Below, piece by piece: positions 6,094 to 11,954 of a DNA stretch of 11,954 nt. Source of the stretch: Chitinophagales bacterium. GTDB lineage: Bacteria; Bacteroidota; Bacteroidia; Chitinophagales; UBA2359. A model generated the notes under the pieces. The model saw only the letters and a list, made by a program, of their open reading frames with translations, did no database searches and had not been told where the DNA came from. Each line of letters starts with the position of its first letter. Positions within the stretch are counted from its first letter, which is position 1. The translations under genes were made by a program, and so were the position numbers. The stretch is taken from positions 1 through 11,954 of the forward strand of contig JAHDDN010000134.1 of the NCBI GenBank assembly GCA_020629335.1, in the 5' to 3' direction.

Positions 6094-7445
6094 AAGCAGA
6101 TCACAAAAATGCAGATGAGCTATTTGATAGCTTACGCAATTCCCCAAGCGAATTGTCATTAGAAGAGGTCAATCAGATGATTGAGGTATTGCCGACTATG
6201 CCTCCCCCAAGCCCCGACACTAACCTTTTCTCTAATTTCTTTAACCTAAATAATATCATCATGATTAGTTTACCCGTTTCAATCGCCATTGCCTTATTGA
6301 CTATGTATAATTGGTCAGCAAAGCCAATAGTAGAAGCTCCAAATGCTCCTATACAAGAACTTAAAAAAATAGAGCCAAGTACTATTGAAAATTCCGAGTC
6401 GCTTCCTCCAGCAATTGAACAAAGCATAGAAGAAAAAGCATCAGAACCAGTATTGGAAAAAATTGAACCTATTGTAAGTGAGCAGAAAACTGCACCAACT
6501 ATTATTCAAGAAGAGCCTGTAGAACGCTCCCCCAAAGTATCAGCTATGGATGATACTAAATCCACAGAAGGAAAAAATTATATAGCATATGATATTCCTA
6601 GTTCTAAACCTAAAAACTTAGAGGAGCTAGAACAATATGAAGCTGTTGATAATGATATCCCCAAACTCACCGATAGAAGTCTAAAAAGATTGAAGCGAAC
6701 GCTTTATCAAAATTTAGTAGCCGATCAATTAATCAGCAGTAAAAAACAATATGTGATGATGGAATTGCCAGGCAAGGAGATCATTGTTAATGATAAGCCT
6801 TTAAATGAACAATTATATGCTAAATACAGGGAATTAACTAGGGAAGTAGGGACAGGCAAATATCGCAAAATAGAAATGAGTCCTGACTTTATCAAGATGG
6901 GAAATTTTATGGAAGATGGATTTAAAGGGCATGGTATAGGTACTTTTACTTTGAAAGAAGATGATATTTTTAATAATGGAAATCTTTTTGATTCATCTAA
7001 TGAAGAATTAGATTTTGATAAGGATAGTCATATTTTTGAGAAGGCAGAAGATGAGCTTTTAGAAGAAGAAATGAATGCACTAAAAAGATTTGCTAAAGGA
7101 ATATTAGATCAAAAACCTAAAAGAATCGGTAAGAAAAGTTTATTTGCTGTTAATATTAAAGATCATAAAACCAAACCGCTTTATGACAACTTACAAGAAC
7201 TGCTGCTAAATGATGGATTTATTGAGTCTCGAAAAGACTTTGTATTAATAGAGTTGCCCGAAAATGAAGTTTGGATTAATGGCCAACTACTCACTCAAGA
7301 AGAGGCTCAAGCATATGAGCAAATATTGGCAGACTATAAAATCAAACACGGCCCTATTAGAATGATCAGAATGAGTGAGCACACCATTAGTGTGGGAGAT
7401 TTTTCTGAATGGGAGTTTACAGGGACTTTAGATGTTTTTAAGTAA
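6090..7445 (+). CDS. Membrane-anchored anti-sigma-like protein with duplicated C-terminal domain
   Basis: 451 aa. A short N-terminal cytoplasmic part (1-52; MKADHKNADELFDSLRNSPS...) is followed by one transmembrane helix (about 54-73, NNIIMISLPVSIAIALLTMY). A Glu/Pro-rich periplasmic linker (about 78-150) comes next, and then two copies of a roughly 85-residue domain. Copy 1 is 204-286, with YVMMELPGKEIIVNDKPL, KYRKIEMSPDFIKMGNF and GHGIGTF. Copy 2 is 363-450, with FVLIELPENEVWINGQLL, IRMIRMSEHTISVGDFSEW and FTGTLDVF. The alignment is clear by eye. The N-terminal segment does not show a ZAS-type His/Cys anti-sigma motif. The role as anti-sigma factor or sensor is inferred from topology and from the 4-bp overlap with the sigma gene. 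The duplicated domain is not one I recognise; it could bind the inducing signal or self-associate. Confidence 0.75.
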   Translation: MKADHKNADELFDSLRNSPSELSLEEVNQMIEVLPTMPPPSPDTNLFSNFFNLNNIIMISLPVSIAIALLTMYNWSAKPIVEAPNAPIQELKKIEPSTIENSESLPPAIEQSIEEKASEPVLEKIEPIVSEQKTAPTIIQEEPVERSPKVSAMDDTKSTEGKNYIAYDIPSSKPKNLEELEQYEAVDNDIPKLTDRSLKRLKRTLYQNLVADQLISSKKQYVMMELPGKEIIVNDKPLNEQLYAKYRELTREVGTGKYRKIEMSPDFIKMGNFMEDGFKGHGIGTFTLKEDDIFNNGNLFDSSNEELDFDKDSHIFEKAEDELLEEEMNALKRFAKGILDQKPKRIGKKSLFAVNIKDHKTKPLYDNLQELLLNDGFIESRKDFVLIELPENEVWINGQLLTQEEAQAYEQILADYKIKHGPIRMIRMSEHTISVGDFSEWEFTGTLDVFK

Positions 7446-7455
7446 AATAAAAAGT

Positions 7456-8121
7456 ATGTCCAATCAACGTAAAATAATCCTTGACAAGCTTATCGAGAGA
7501 ATCTATGCGATTCGAAAAGAAGGCCCAACACTTGTAGTGATAGATGGGGTTGACGGAGCTGGTAAAAGCTATTTTGCTCAAGCATTAGTGGAGCAATTGA
7601 AAATGCGAGAACGGCCTGTTGTAGGAGCGTCAGTAGATTATTTTCATCATCCAGCTGTTGTTCGTTATAAAAGAGGGAAAGACTCTGCGGAGGGCTTTTA
7701 TTTGGATTCTTATAATTATCCTGTACTTAAAGAATATCTGTTAGATCCATTTAAAGCTGGAAATGGCACCTATAAAAGTCAAGCTTACGATTGCGATAAT
7801 GATTGTCCTTTAGATAGTGAGCCAAAAGAAGTGGAGGCCGATCATATCTTGGTAATGGAAGGCATCTTTTTACAGCGACCAGAATTAGTAGATTATTGGG
7901 ACTTAAAAGTTTTTTTACAGATCGAATTTGCAACTTCTTTAGCGAGAAATATTCAACGCAGTCAAGACATCAATAGAATTGGATCTGCTGAGAAAATCAA
8001 AGTAAGGTATCACCAACGTTATATGCCTGGGCAGCAATTGTATTTTAAGGAAGCTTCTCCTCAAACTAATGCGGATGTATTGATTGATAATAATGATTTT
8101 GAGCAGCCTTTTATTTTGTAA
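7456..8121 (+). CDS. Uridine kinase-like P-loop NTPase
   Basis: 221 aa from this ATG. An in-frame ATG at 7432 would add MFLSKIKS and overlap the previous gene by 14 nt. The Walker A loop GVDGAGKS is at residues 31-38 after the strand TLVVID. VDYFHHP (60-66) resembles the substrate-binding D-x-F-x-x-P segment of uridine/pantothenate kinase-like proteins. HILVMEGIFLQRPEL (130-144) matches the Walker-B-like strand with the conserved EG, and RYHQRYMPGQQLY (184-196) matches the conserved R-Y-x-x-R-Y-x-P-x-x-x-x-Y block. This supports a nucleoside-kinase fold (phosphoryl transfer from ATP). The true substrate is uncertain: many such genes are annotated uridine kinase without proof. It is the third gene of the sigma/anti-sigma operon by spacing, but may be only a passenger. 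No clear terminator follows. Confidence 0.8.
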   Translation: MSNQRKIILDKLIERIYAIRKEGPTLVVIDGVDGAGKSYFAQALVEQLKMRERPVVGASVDYFHHPAVVRYKRGKDSAEGFYLDSYNYPVLKEYLLDPFKAGNGTYKSQAYDCDNDCPLDSEPKEVEADHILVMEGIFLQRPELVDYWDLKVFLQIEFATSLARNIQRSQDINRIGSAEKIKVRYHQRYMPGQQLYFKEASPQTNADVLIDNNDFEQPFIL

Positions 8122-8186
8122 GCTTTGCGTTTTATTGAATATATGCATATTTAAAAATTAATCTTTAGAAATCCTTGAAATTACAT

Positions 8187-8194
8187 TATATTTG
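8187..8194 (+). promoter_or_regulatory. -7 promoter box TATATTTG of the toxin-antitoxin operon
   Basis: Exact match to Bacteroidota TAnnTTTG. The -33 region (around 8163-8168, CTTTAG) is only a weak match to TTTG. Transcription would be expected to start about 5-7 nt downstream, near 8199-8201, which is the first base of the MITE copy. Confidence 0.65.
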
Positions 8195-8198
8195 TACG

Positions 8199-8273
8199 GA
8201 ACTCGTTTAAAGTTTCCTACTGGCTTAGAAAATGGCTGTTTTTCAGCTTTAATATAAAACTTTAAATGAGTTC
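8199..8273. repeat. MITE-like element, internally deleted copy (75 bp)
   Basis: Terminal inverted repeats are nearly perfect: GAACTCGTTTAAAGTTT (8199-8215) against AAACTTTAAATGAGTTC (8257-8273), with one G-T opposition over 17 bp. Relative to the 160-bp copy at 4512-4671 it keeps both ends and joins CTGTTTTT directly to CAGCTT, dropping about 85 bp. The join forms an inner hairpin, GCTG-TTTTT-CAGC. The antitoxin ATG follows the last base with no gap. Confidence 0.75.
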
Positions 8274-8549
8274 ATGAAATTAAATAAATTCAAAATGAGT
8301 AATTTAGAACTAAAAGGAGGCATTCTGCAAATGATTGCGAGTGTCAATGATTCCGAGACTCTTGCTGGGCTTAAAGAAATAATAACCGTATATATTGGGA
8401 ATCATATACAAGATACAGATTATTGGAATGAGTTAAGTGATGTTGAAAAAACAGAATTAGAAAAGGCAATTGCAGAAAGCGAGAATGAAGATAATCTTGT
8501 TAATCATGAAGTAATGATGCAAAAATACAATCAATGGTTGAGCAAGTAG
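8274..8549 (+). CDS. Antitoxin of a RelE/ParE-type toxin-antitoxin module
   Basis: 91 aa, small and acidic towards the C-terminus. The conserved start MSNLELKGGILQMIASVND (from residue 8) is typical of Bacteroidota antitoxins paired with ParE/RelE toxins. The tail, ELSDVEKTELEKAIAESENE through HEVMMQKYNQWLSK, is the kind of helix that wraps and neutralises the toxin. It should bind and neutralise the downstream toxin and probably repress the shared promoter. There are two possible starts: ATG 8274, directly abutting the MITE copy, or ATG 8295 (residue 8), which fits the family N-terminus better and has an A-rich upstream stretch. Its last 16 nt overlap the toxin gene. I do not see a recognisable DNA-binding domain. 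Confidence 0.75.
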   Translation: MKLNKFKMSNLELKGGILQMIASVNDSETLAGLKEIITVYIGNHIQDTDYWNELSDVEKTELEKAIAESENEDNLVNHEVMMQKYNQWLSK

Positions 8550-8830
8550 TTTGGAATAAACGAGCAGCTAAAATATTTAATGAAATCGTCGATTATTTAC
8601 TGGAAAACGTATCAGAAGCATCCGCTGAAAATTTTATCAATAACACTTTTGAATTGATCGATAAATTAAGAAAATATCCAGAAATTGGGAGAAAATCAAA
8701 AATTAAGGAGACTGTTCGACAATATAAAATTGATAAATTTAAAAGACTATATTATAGAATTCATGGAAACAAATTAATCATAGTTTATATCTTCGATCAA
8801 AGGCAAAATCCAGATTCAAATCCTTATTAA
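8534..8830 (+). CDS. RelE/ParE family toxin
   Basis: 98 aa, the usual length. ParE-like order: N-terminal strand (VVWNKRAAKIF), two helices (about 11-28 and 30-48, AENFINNTFELIDKLRKYPEIGRKS), then beta strands VRQYKIDKFKRLYYRIHGNK and LIIVYIFDQRQNP. The closing hydrophobic-FD-x-RQ-x-P is characteristic of ParE/RelE relatives in Bacteroidota. The target is either DNA gyrase (ParE) or ribosome-bound mRNA (RelE). This sequence does not allow a choice, though the R-Q-N-P tail is more often seen in proteins labelled ParE. It is translationally coupled to the antitoxin by a 16-nt overlap. The gene appears intact. Confidence 0.85.
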   Translation: MVEQVVWNKRAAKIFNEIVDYLLENVSEASAENFINNTFELIDKLRKYPEIGRKSKIKETVRQYKIDKFKRLYYRIHGNKLIIVYIFDQRQNPDSNPY

Positions 8831-8840
8831 AAATTATAGG

Positions 8841-8877
8841 GACTGCAATTAATAAAAATCCCCTACATTTGCAGTCT
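8841..8877. promoter_or_regulatory. Inverted repeat GACTGCAA / TTGCAGTC spanning the promoter
   Basis: GACTGCAA (8841-8848) and TTGCAGTC (8870-8877) are perfect 8-bp complements separated by 21 nt. The left arm covers the upstream promoter region and the right arm overlaps the last bases of the TACATTTG box and the expected start site. This is the geometry of an operator, although it could be coincidental at this AT content. Confidence 0.45.
8864..8871 (+). promoter_or_regulatory. -7 promoter box TACATTTG
   Basis: Exact match to TAnnTTTG, placed 17 nt before the ATG of the membrane protein gene, so transcription would start around 8877 with a leader of about 12 nt. No strong -33 TTTG is present. 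Confidence 0.65.
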
Positions 8878-8888
8878 AAACAATCTCT

Positions 8889-9329
8889 ATGTACGAATTT
8901 TTGAAATTAGGTATTTTATTCTCTGCCTTCGGCTGTTTTTTTGAAGTATTCTTTACTTCTGTTTATGATAGCATAGAGCAATACATCACAGATAAAGACA
9001 AATTAGATGTCCGATTCTTTGGTTATTGGAGTATCCTATATATTATAGTGTATGGAATCGTTTTGACAGGCTTTTGGCTTTATATTGCCGTACCTTATGT
9101 CTATCCATTACATTGGGCTATACGATTTTTGATTTATGGCTTTACCTTTCAAATTGGGGAGTATTTCTGCATGTATTTCTTTCATTTAGTATTTGGGCAA
9201 TCGCCATCAGAACAGCATTATACGGGTAAATTTGACACCATCCACAACTTCACTCGCTTGACTTACTTTCCTGCATTTGTGATAGAAGCCATTTGTTTTG
9301 AAGCGATTTATGCGACCTATATGGTTTAA
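8889..9329 (+). CDS. Four-helix integral membrane protein, function unknown
   Basis: 146 aa with four predicted membrane segments: about 5-24 ([20 protein letters not shown]), 44-68 ([13 protein letters not shown]...), 75-102 and 126-145. Polar or charged residues sit inside or at the edge of the helices (E19, E91, E133, E138), with YG in helices 2 and 3 and an IGEYF motif in helix 3. The pattern faintly recalls small bacterial proteins annotated as putative ABC-transporter type IV (CmpB-like), but I cannot confirm that. It has its own promoter and a short leader, so it is probably transcribed independently of the toxin-antitoxin genes. The following SDR gene also has its own promoter. Confidence 0.7.
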   Translation: MYEFLKLGILFSAFGCFFEVFFTSVYDSIEQYITDKDKLDVRFFGYWSILYIIVYGIVLTGFWLYIAVPYVYPLHWAIRFLIYGFTFQIGEYFCMYFFHLVFGQSPSEQHYTGKFDTIHNFTRLTYFPAFVIEAICFEAIYATYMV

Positions 9330-9344
9330 GAATACTAAATTCCT

Positions 9345-9352
9345 TACTTTTG
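9345..9352 (+). promoter_or_regulatory. -7 promoter box TACTTTTG of the SDR gene
   Basis: Exact match to TAnnTTTG, with a TTTA (9325-9328) about 16 nt upstream that could serve as a degenerate -33 element. The box covers the TTG at 9350 that begins the longest open frame, so translation must start downstream of it; this decides in favour of ATG 9368. Confidence 0.65.
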
Positions 9353-9367
9353 CGCTCTAAATCGTTA

Positions 9368-10942
9368 ATGATGAAGCATAAGGAAGAGGAGGTAAAAGAA
9401 CCAGAAGAAATAAAAAAGCCGCTAACTCAAGAGCAAATTGAAGCATGTATTGCTACTTTGGAGACCTTAAATGCTGATACTAATCAGATATTTGAGATTC
9501 CCAAAGATAGGCGATTAGCATTAATCATGGCAGCGGGCTTATTCTCTCGCCCCAGTAGAGAAGAATTTTTACGTAGAAAGAAAGATGCCAAAAAAGCCGA
9601 GAAAAGAAAGATCAAAGAAAGAGACAAACACGCTCGTAACAATACAGGTATTAGAAGTGCCAGAGAAGCCATCGTATTTGTAGCTCCAAAAATGATCGAA
9701 TTGACAGGAGCAGAAGCCGAAAAAGAAGTCGAATTAGAATCACCAAGAAACTGCTACGTCTGCAAAAAAGTCTTTAATAGACTCCACCATTTTTACGATA
9801 CTATGTGCAAAGAGTGCGGTGACTTCAATTATGCCAAACGTTTCCAAACAACGGATCTAACAGGCCAAGTAGCCTTAGTCACAGGCTCCCGATTAAAAAT
9901 AGGCTATCATATCTGTTTGATGATGCTAAGAGCGGGTGCGACCGTCATTGCCACTACACGTTTTCCAGTGGATTCAGCCATCCGATATGCCAAAGAGGAG
10001 GATTATACCGAATGGGCACACCGCCTAAAAATTCACGGCCTTGATCTAAGGCATATTCCAAGTGTAGAAATATTCTGCAATTATATCGAGCGACAGTATG
10101 ACCGCTTGGATATCTTGATAAATAATGCCGCTCAAACTGTAAGGCGTCCAGCAGGTTTTTATGCTCACCTTATGGAAAAGGAAGAATTGCCCTTTTCAGA
10201 AATTCCTAAATATGCTCAATTCCTATTGGCGGATCATGAAACTTGTTTACAAGAACTCAGTGCATTAAGTGCAGGCTTGGCAGATAACGATAAAAACCTG
10301 CCCGTTAGCTGGCATGGTAAGCAGATCGGTATAGGCTTAAGTGCCTCCGCCAAGCTCTCCCAAATTCCTTATAGAATTGACAATTCCTTAGCCATTGAGG
10401 AGGTATTTCCAGAAGGCGAATTAGATGCTGATTTGCAGCAGGTAGACTTGCGTAAAACCAATAGTTGGCGATTAAAATTAGGAGAAATCAATACCGATGA
10501 AATGTTGGAAGTTCAGTTGGTTAATTCTGTGGCTCCCTTCGTTTTATGCAATCGATTGGCCAATTTGATGAAACAAGAAAATACAGGCATGAAGCATGTC
10601 ATTAACGTCTCTGCGATGGAGGGTAAATTCCATCGTTTTCATAAAGAAGATCGTCATCCACACACCAATATGGCCAAAGCAGCCCTCAATATGATGACAC
10701 ATACTTCTGCCTCCGATTTTGCCAAATACGGCATCTATATGAATGCGGTTGATACTGGATGGGTAACAGATGAAGATCCAGCCGAATTAGCCAAAAGAAA
10801 AGAAGAAGTACACGACTTCCAGCCGCCTTTAGATATAGTCGATGGAGCAGCCAGAGTATTGGACCCACTATTTGACGGGATCAATACAGGCAAGCATTGG
10901 TGTGGCAAATTCCTAAAAGATTATCGCCCGATCGACTGGTAA
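9368..10942 (+). CDS. Zinc-ribbon/SDR fusion: atypical short-chain dehydrogenase/reductase
   Basis: 524 aa, far longer than a classical SDR (about 250). Residues 1-125 form a charged, helical extension, including a very Lys/Arg-rich stretch (65-92). C129-x-x-C132 and C147-x-x-C150 (CYVC...CKEC) form a likely zinc ribbon. The Rossmann domain starts at about 166 ([14 protein letters not shown], cofactor loop TGxxxxIG 172-179), with the NNAA motif at 252-255 and the strand VINVSAMEG carrying S415. The usual active-site YxxxK is read here as T433-N-M-A-K437: the lysine is kept and the tyrosine is missing. A long insertion (about 262-375) lies between the NNAA strand and helix alpha5. This composite family exists in other bacteria and eukaryotes as uncharacterised oxidoreductases; its substrate is unknown. 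The ATG at 9368 is chosen because the promoter box lies just upstream; ATG 9371 is also possible. Confidence 0.85.
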   Translation: MMKHKEEEVKEPEEIKKPLTQEQIEACIATLETLNADTNQIFEIPKDRRLALIMAAGLFSRPSREEFLRRKKDAKKAEKRKIKERDKHARNNTGIRSAREAIVFVAPKMIELTGAEAEKEVELESPRNCYVCKKVFNRLHHFYDTMCKECGDFNYAKRFQTTDLTGQVALVTGSRLKIGYHICLMMLRAGATVIATTRFPVDSAIRYAKEEDYTEWAHRLKIHGLDLRHIPSVEIFCNYIERQYDRLDILINNAAQTVRRPAGFYAHLMEKEELPFSEIPKYAQFLLADHETCLQELSALSAGLADNDKNLPVSWHGKQIGIGLSASAKLSQIPYRIDNSLAIEEVFPEGELDADLQQVDLRKTNSWRLKLGEINTDEMLEVQLVNSVAPFVLCNRLANLMKQENTGMKHVINVSAMEGKFHRFHKEDRHPHTNMAKAALNMMTHTSASDFAKYGIYMNAVDTGWVTDEDPAELAKRKEEVHDFQPPLDIVDGAARVLDPLFDGINTGKHWCGKFLKDYRPIDW

Positions 10943-11002
10943 ATAAACTTGCCTTTTTAATCAAAATCAATTATCTTAATGGACTAAATAAACCCTAATA
11001 CC

Positions 11003-11320
11003 ATGATTTTAGCAGCTATTATTTTTGTCATCCTTGGCGTCCTTATCAAATACGGAAAAATGTATTTCCTCATTGCTGGCTATTACACTATGCCCGCTGA
11101 TAAAAAGGCCGACTATGATATTGAAGGCATTGCCGAATTATTTAAAAATGTCATGTTCTCAATGGCATTTTTGATCGTCCTAGGTTATATCTTAGCGATG
11201 CTTTTAGGTATGCCCATGCTGGAGCAAGCGTCTTTTTATCTTGCTCTCTTAATTGGGATTCCATATTTACTTATCCAATCCAATTCTGATAAATATAAAC
11301 TCAAAAATCAGGCACTCTAA
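11003..11320 (+). CDS. DUF3784 family small membrane protein
   Basis: 105 aa. It has three membrane segments (about 1-16, 49-70 and 76-92). The signature between the first two is conserved in DUF3784: G-V-L-I-K-Y-x-K-M-Y-F-L-I-A-G-Y-x-T-M (12-30), then a short hydrophilic loop with D-I-E-G-I-A-E-L (39-46). The function of the family is unknown; it is an inner-membrane protein. A weak promoter-like TATCTTA lies about 30 nt upstream after the SDR gene. The next gene begins 3 nt after the stop, so the two are probably co-transcribed and translationally linked. Confidence 0.8.
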   Translation: MILAAIIFVILGVLIKYGKMYFLIAGYYTMPADKKADYDIEGIAELFKNVMFSMAFLIVLGYILAMLLGMPMLEQASFYLALLIGIPYLLIQSNSDKYKLKNQAL

Positions 11321-11323
11321 ACC

Positions 11324-11725
11324 ATGGATTATCCTCTTATCAATATTTCTCAAAAATATTGGGTTTTCGAAGATATGATGGAGTATATCTTATACGATGA
11401 CTTCATCTGCACGACTGATCAATCTTACCACCATCAATATCTACTCAACAAAAAGTTTTGTGATTCCAAGGGAGAGATCTATCAATTAATCGAATTAGAA
11501 TTTCCCAAATCAGGCTGGAGAAAAGCTTTGAAATTTTTACCCAATACCTACAAAATAACATTCAAATTCCATAAAACAGGCGAGCATATAAGTGTAGCAG
11601 AATTACAAAATCACCTCCTAGAAAAAGCCGCCCAGCTAAAAGATAGCGATTTTAAAACGGAATACATTTCCAGCTTACAAAAAGGCACTACCCACTTTCA
11701 ATTAATTAGTGGAGATGTTCATTAG
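11324..11725 (+). CDS. Hypothetical protein
   Basis: 133 aa, soluble, with no signal peptide or membrane segment. It is rich in aromatic residues (for example MDYPLINISQKYWVFEDMME). A likely mixed alpha/beta layout includes strands IYQLIELEF and TYKITFKFH and a helix VAELQNHLLEKAAQL. I recognise no family. It follows the DUF3784 gene by 3 nt, suggesting a shared operon and possibly a functional link. Its stop TAG (11723-11725) runs straight into the palindrome GGGCGCGCCC, the start of a repeat cluster, so its C-terminal end may have been set by repeat insertion. Confidence 0.65.
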   Translation: MDYPLINISQKYWVFEDMMEYILYDDFICTTDQSYHHQYLLNKKFCDSKGEIYQLIELEFPKSGWRKALKFLPNTYKITFKFHKTGEHISVAELQNHLLEKAAQLKDSDFKTEYISSLQKGTTHFQLISGDVH

Positions 11726-11734
11726 GGCGCGCCC
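11725..11734. repeat. GC palindrome GGGCGCGCCC at a stop codon
   Basis: Perfect 10-bp palindrome in otherwise AT-rich DNA, starting on the last base of the TAG stop (TTAG head instead of GTAG). The following 11735-11800 is A/T-rich with repeated ATCATT/CATT-like words and no gene. A small CGCC-GAA-GGCG hairpin lies at 11801-11811. Confidence 0.5.
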
Positions 11735-11810
11735 TGCGCATTTATCCTCTATTGCATAGCACGATACAAATTTATCACTCATCATGACACATTCATCATT
11801 CGCCGAAGGC

Positions 11811-11954
11811 GCAGGTCGGGCTATCCGCTCTTATGGGGCTATTCAGCAGCTACTACGCTAAGGGCTGCTTGTCTTCCCTTCGGGCAAGCCATCGCACCCC
11901 TAAGCTACGTAAGCTACTTCATCACGCCCCATACCGCTCCTATCCCTCGCGCAA
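11811..11954 (+). repeat. Structured ~145-bp intergenic repeat, copy C (reaches window end)
   Basis: Same order of landmarks as copy B on the minus strand: TCGGGCTATCCGCTCTTATG ... CGCCCCATACCGCTCC and a GCGCAA end. Outer stem: TATGGGGC (11832-11839) with GCCCCATA (11926-11933), perfect. Middle stem: CTAAGGG (11858-11864) with CCCTAAG (11898-11904), carrying one conserved A-A mismatch. Apex: GCTTG...CCC-TTC-GGG-CAAGC (11867-11889). The final bases may continue beyond the window. Confidence 0.75.

Noticed and set aside
9350..9367. TTG start for the SDR gene
   Set aside because: The TTG is part of the TACTTTTG promoter box, so it would lie upstream of the expected transcript start.
1..11954. 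tRNA, rRNA or known riboswitch
   Set aside because: No cloverleaf, rRNA-like or familiar riboswitch motif was seen on either strand. The structured repeats do not match a class known to me.

Overview
The window looks like chromosomal DNA from a low-GC member of the Bacteroidota, most likely a Cytophagales-type marine or environmental bacterium. The evidence is a secreted protein with a type IX secretion (T9SS) C-terminal sorting domain, a WG-repeat lipid-free secreted protein, an ECF sigma/anti-sigma-like pair, a general lack of Shine-Dalgarno sequences, and several promoters matching the Bacteroidota -7 consensus TAnnTTTG. The genus cannot be fixed from the sequence alone.

Layout. 152-2311: exported WG-repeat protein. 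2320-2424: relic of a GNAT acetyltransferase C-terminus. 2468-3229: class I SAM-dependent methyltransferase. 3236-3591: gene-free island of stacked repeats ending in a hairpin/T-run terminator. 3592-4482 (minus): T9SS-sorted secreted protein, with a MITE-like element (4512-4671) in its upstream leader. 4794-5225: small helical protein of unknown function. 5222-5468: second repeat cluster. 5551-8121: an apparent operon of ECF sigma factor, membrane-anchored anti-sigma-like protein with a duplicated C-terminal domain, and a uridine-kinase-like P-loop kinase. 8187-8830: type II toxin-antitoxin operon whose predicted 5' leader is almost exactly a second, internally deleted copy of the MITE. 8889-9329: four-helix membrane protein. 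9368-10942: unusual zinc-ribbon/SDR fusion. 11003-11725: DUF3784 membrane protein plus a small unknown protein. 11725-11954: a third repeat cluster, cut by the window end.

No complete new defence or metabolic system is evident. The most interesting material is non-coding. One family is a structured repeat of about 145 bp, present three times, with base-pair covariation between copies. A second is a set of GTAG-headed REP-like palindromes, one of which supplies the stop codon of the upstream gene. The third is the MITE family lying in gene leaders. Among proteins, the most notable are the duplicated domain in the anti-sigma-like protein and the SDR that lacks the catalytic tyrosine.

Genes that appear to work together are the sigma factor with its membrane partner (signal-responsive transcription, ATGA overlap), the antitoxin and toxin (16-nt overlap), and the DUF3784 gene with its downstream neighbour (3-nt gap). 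The other genes look like single units with their own promoters.
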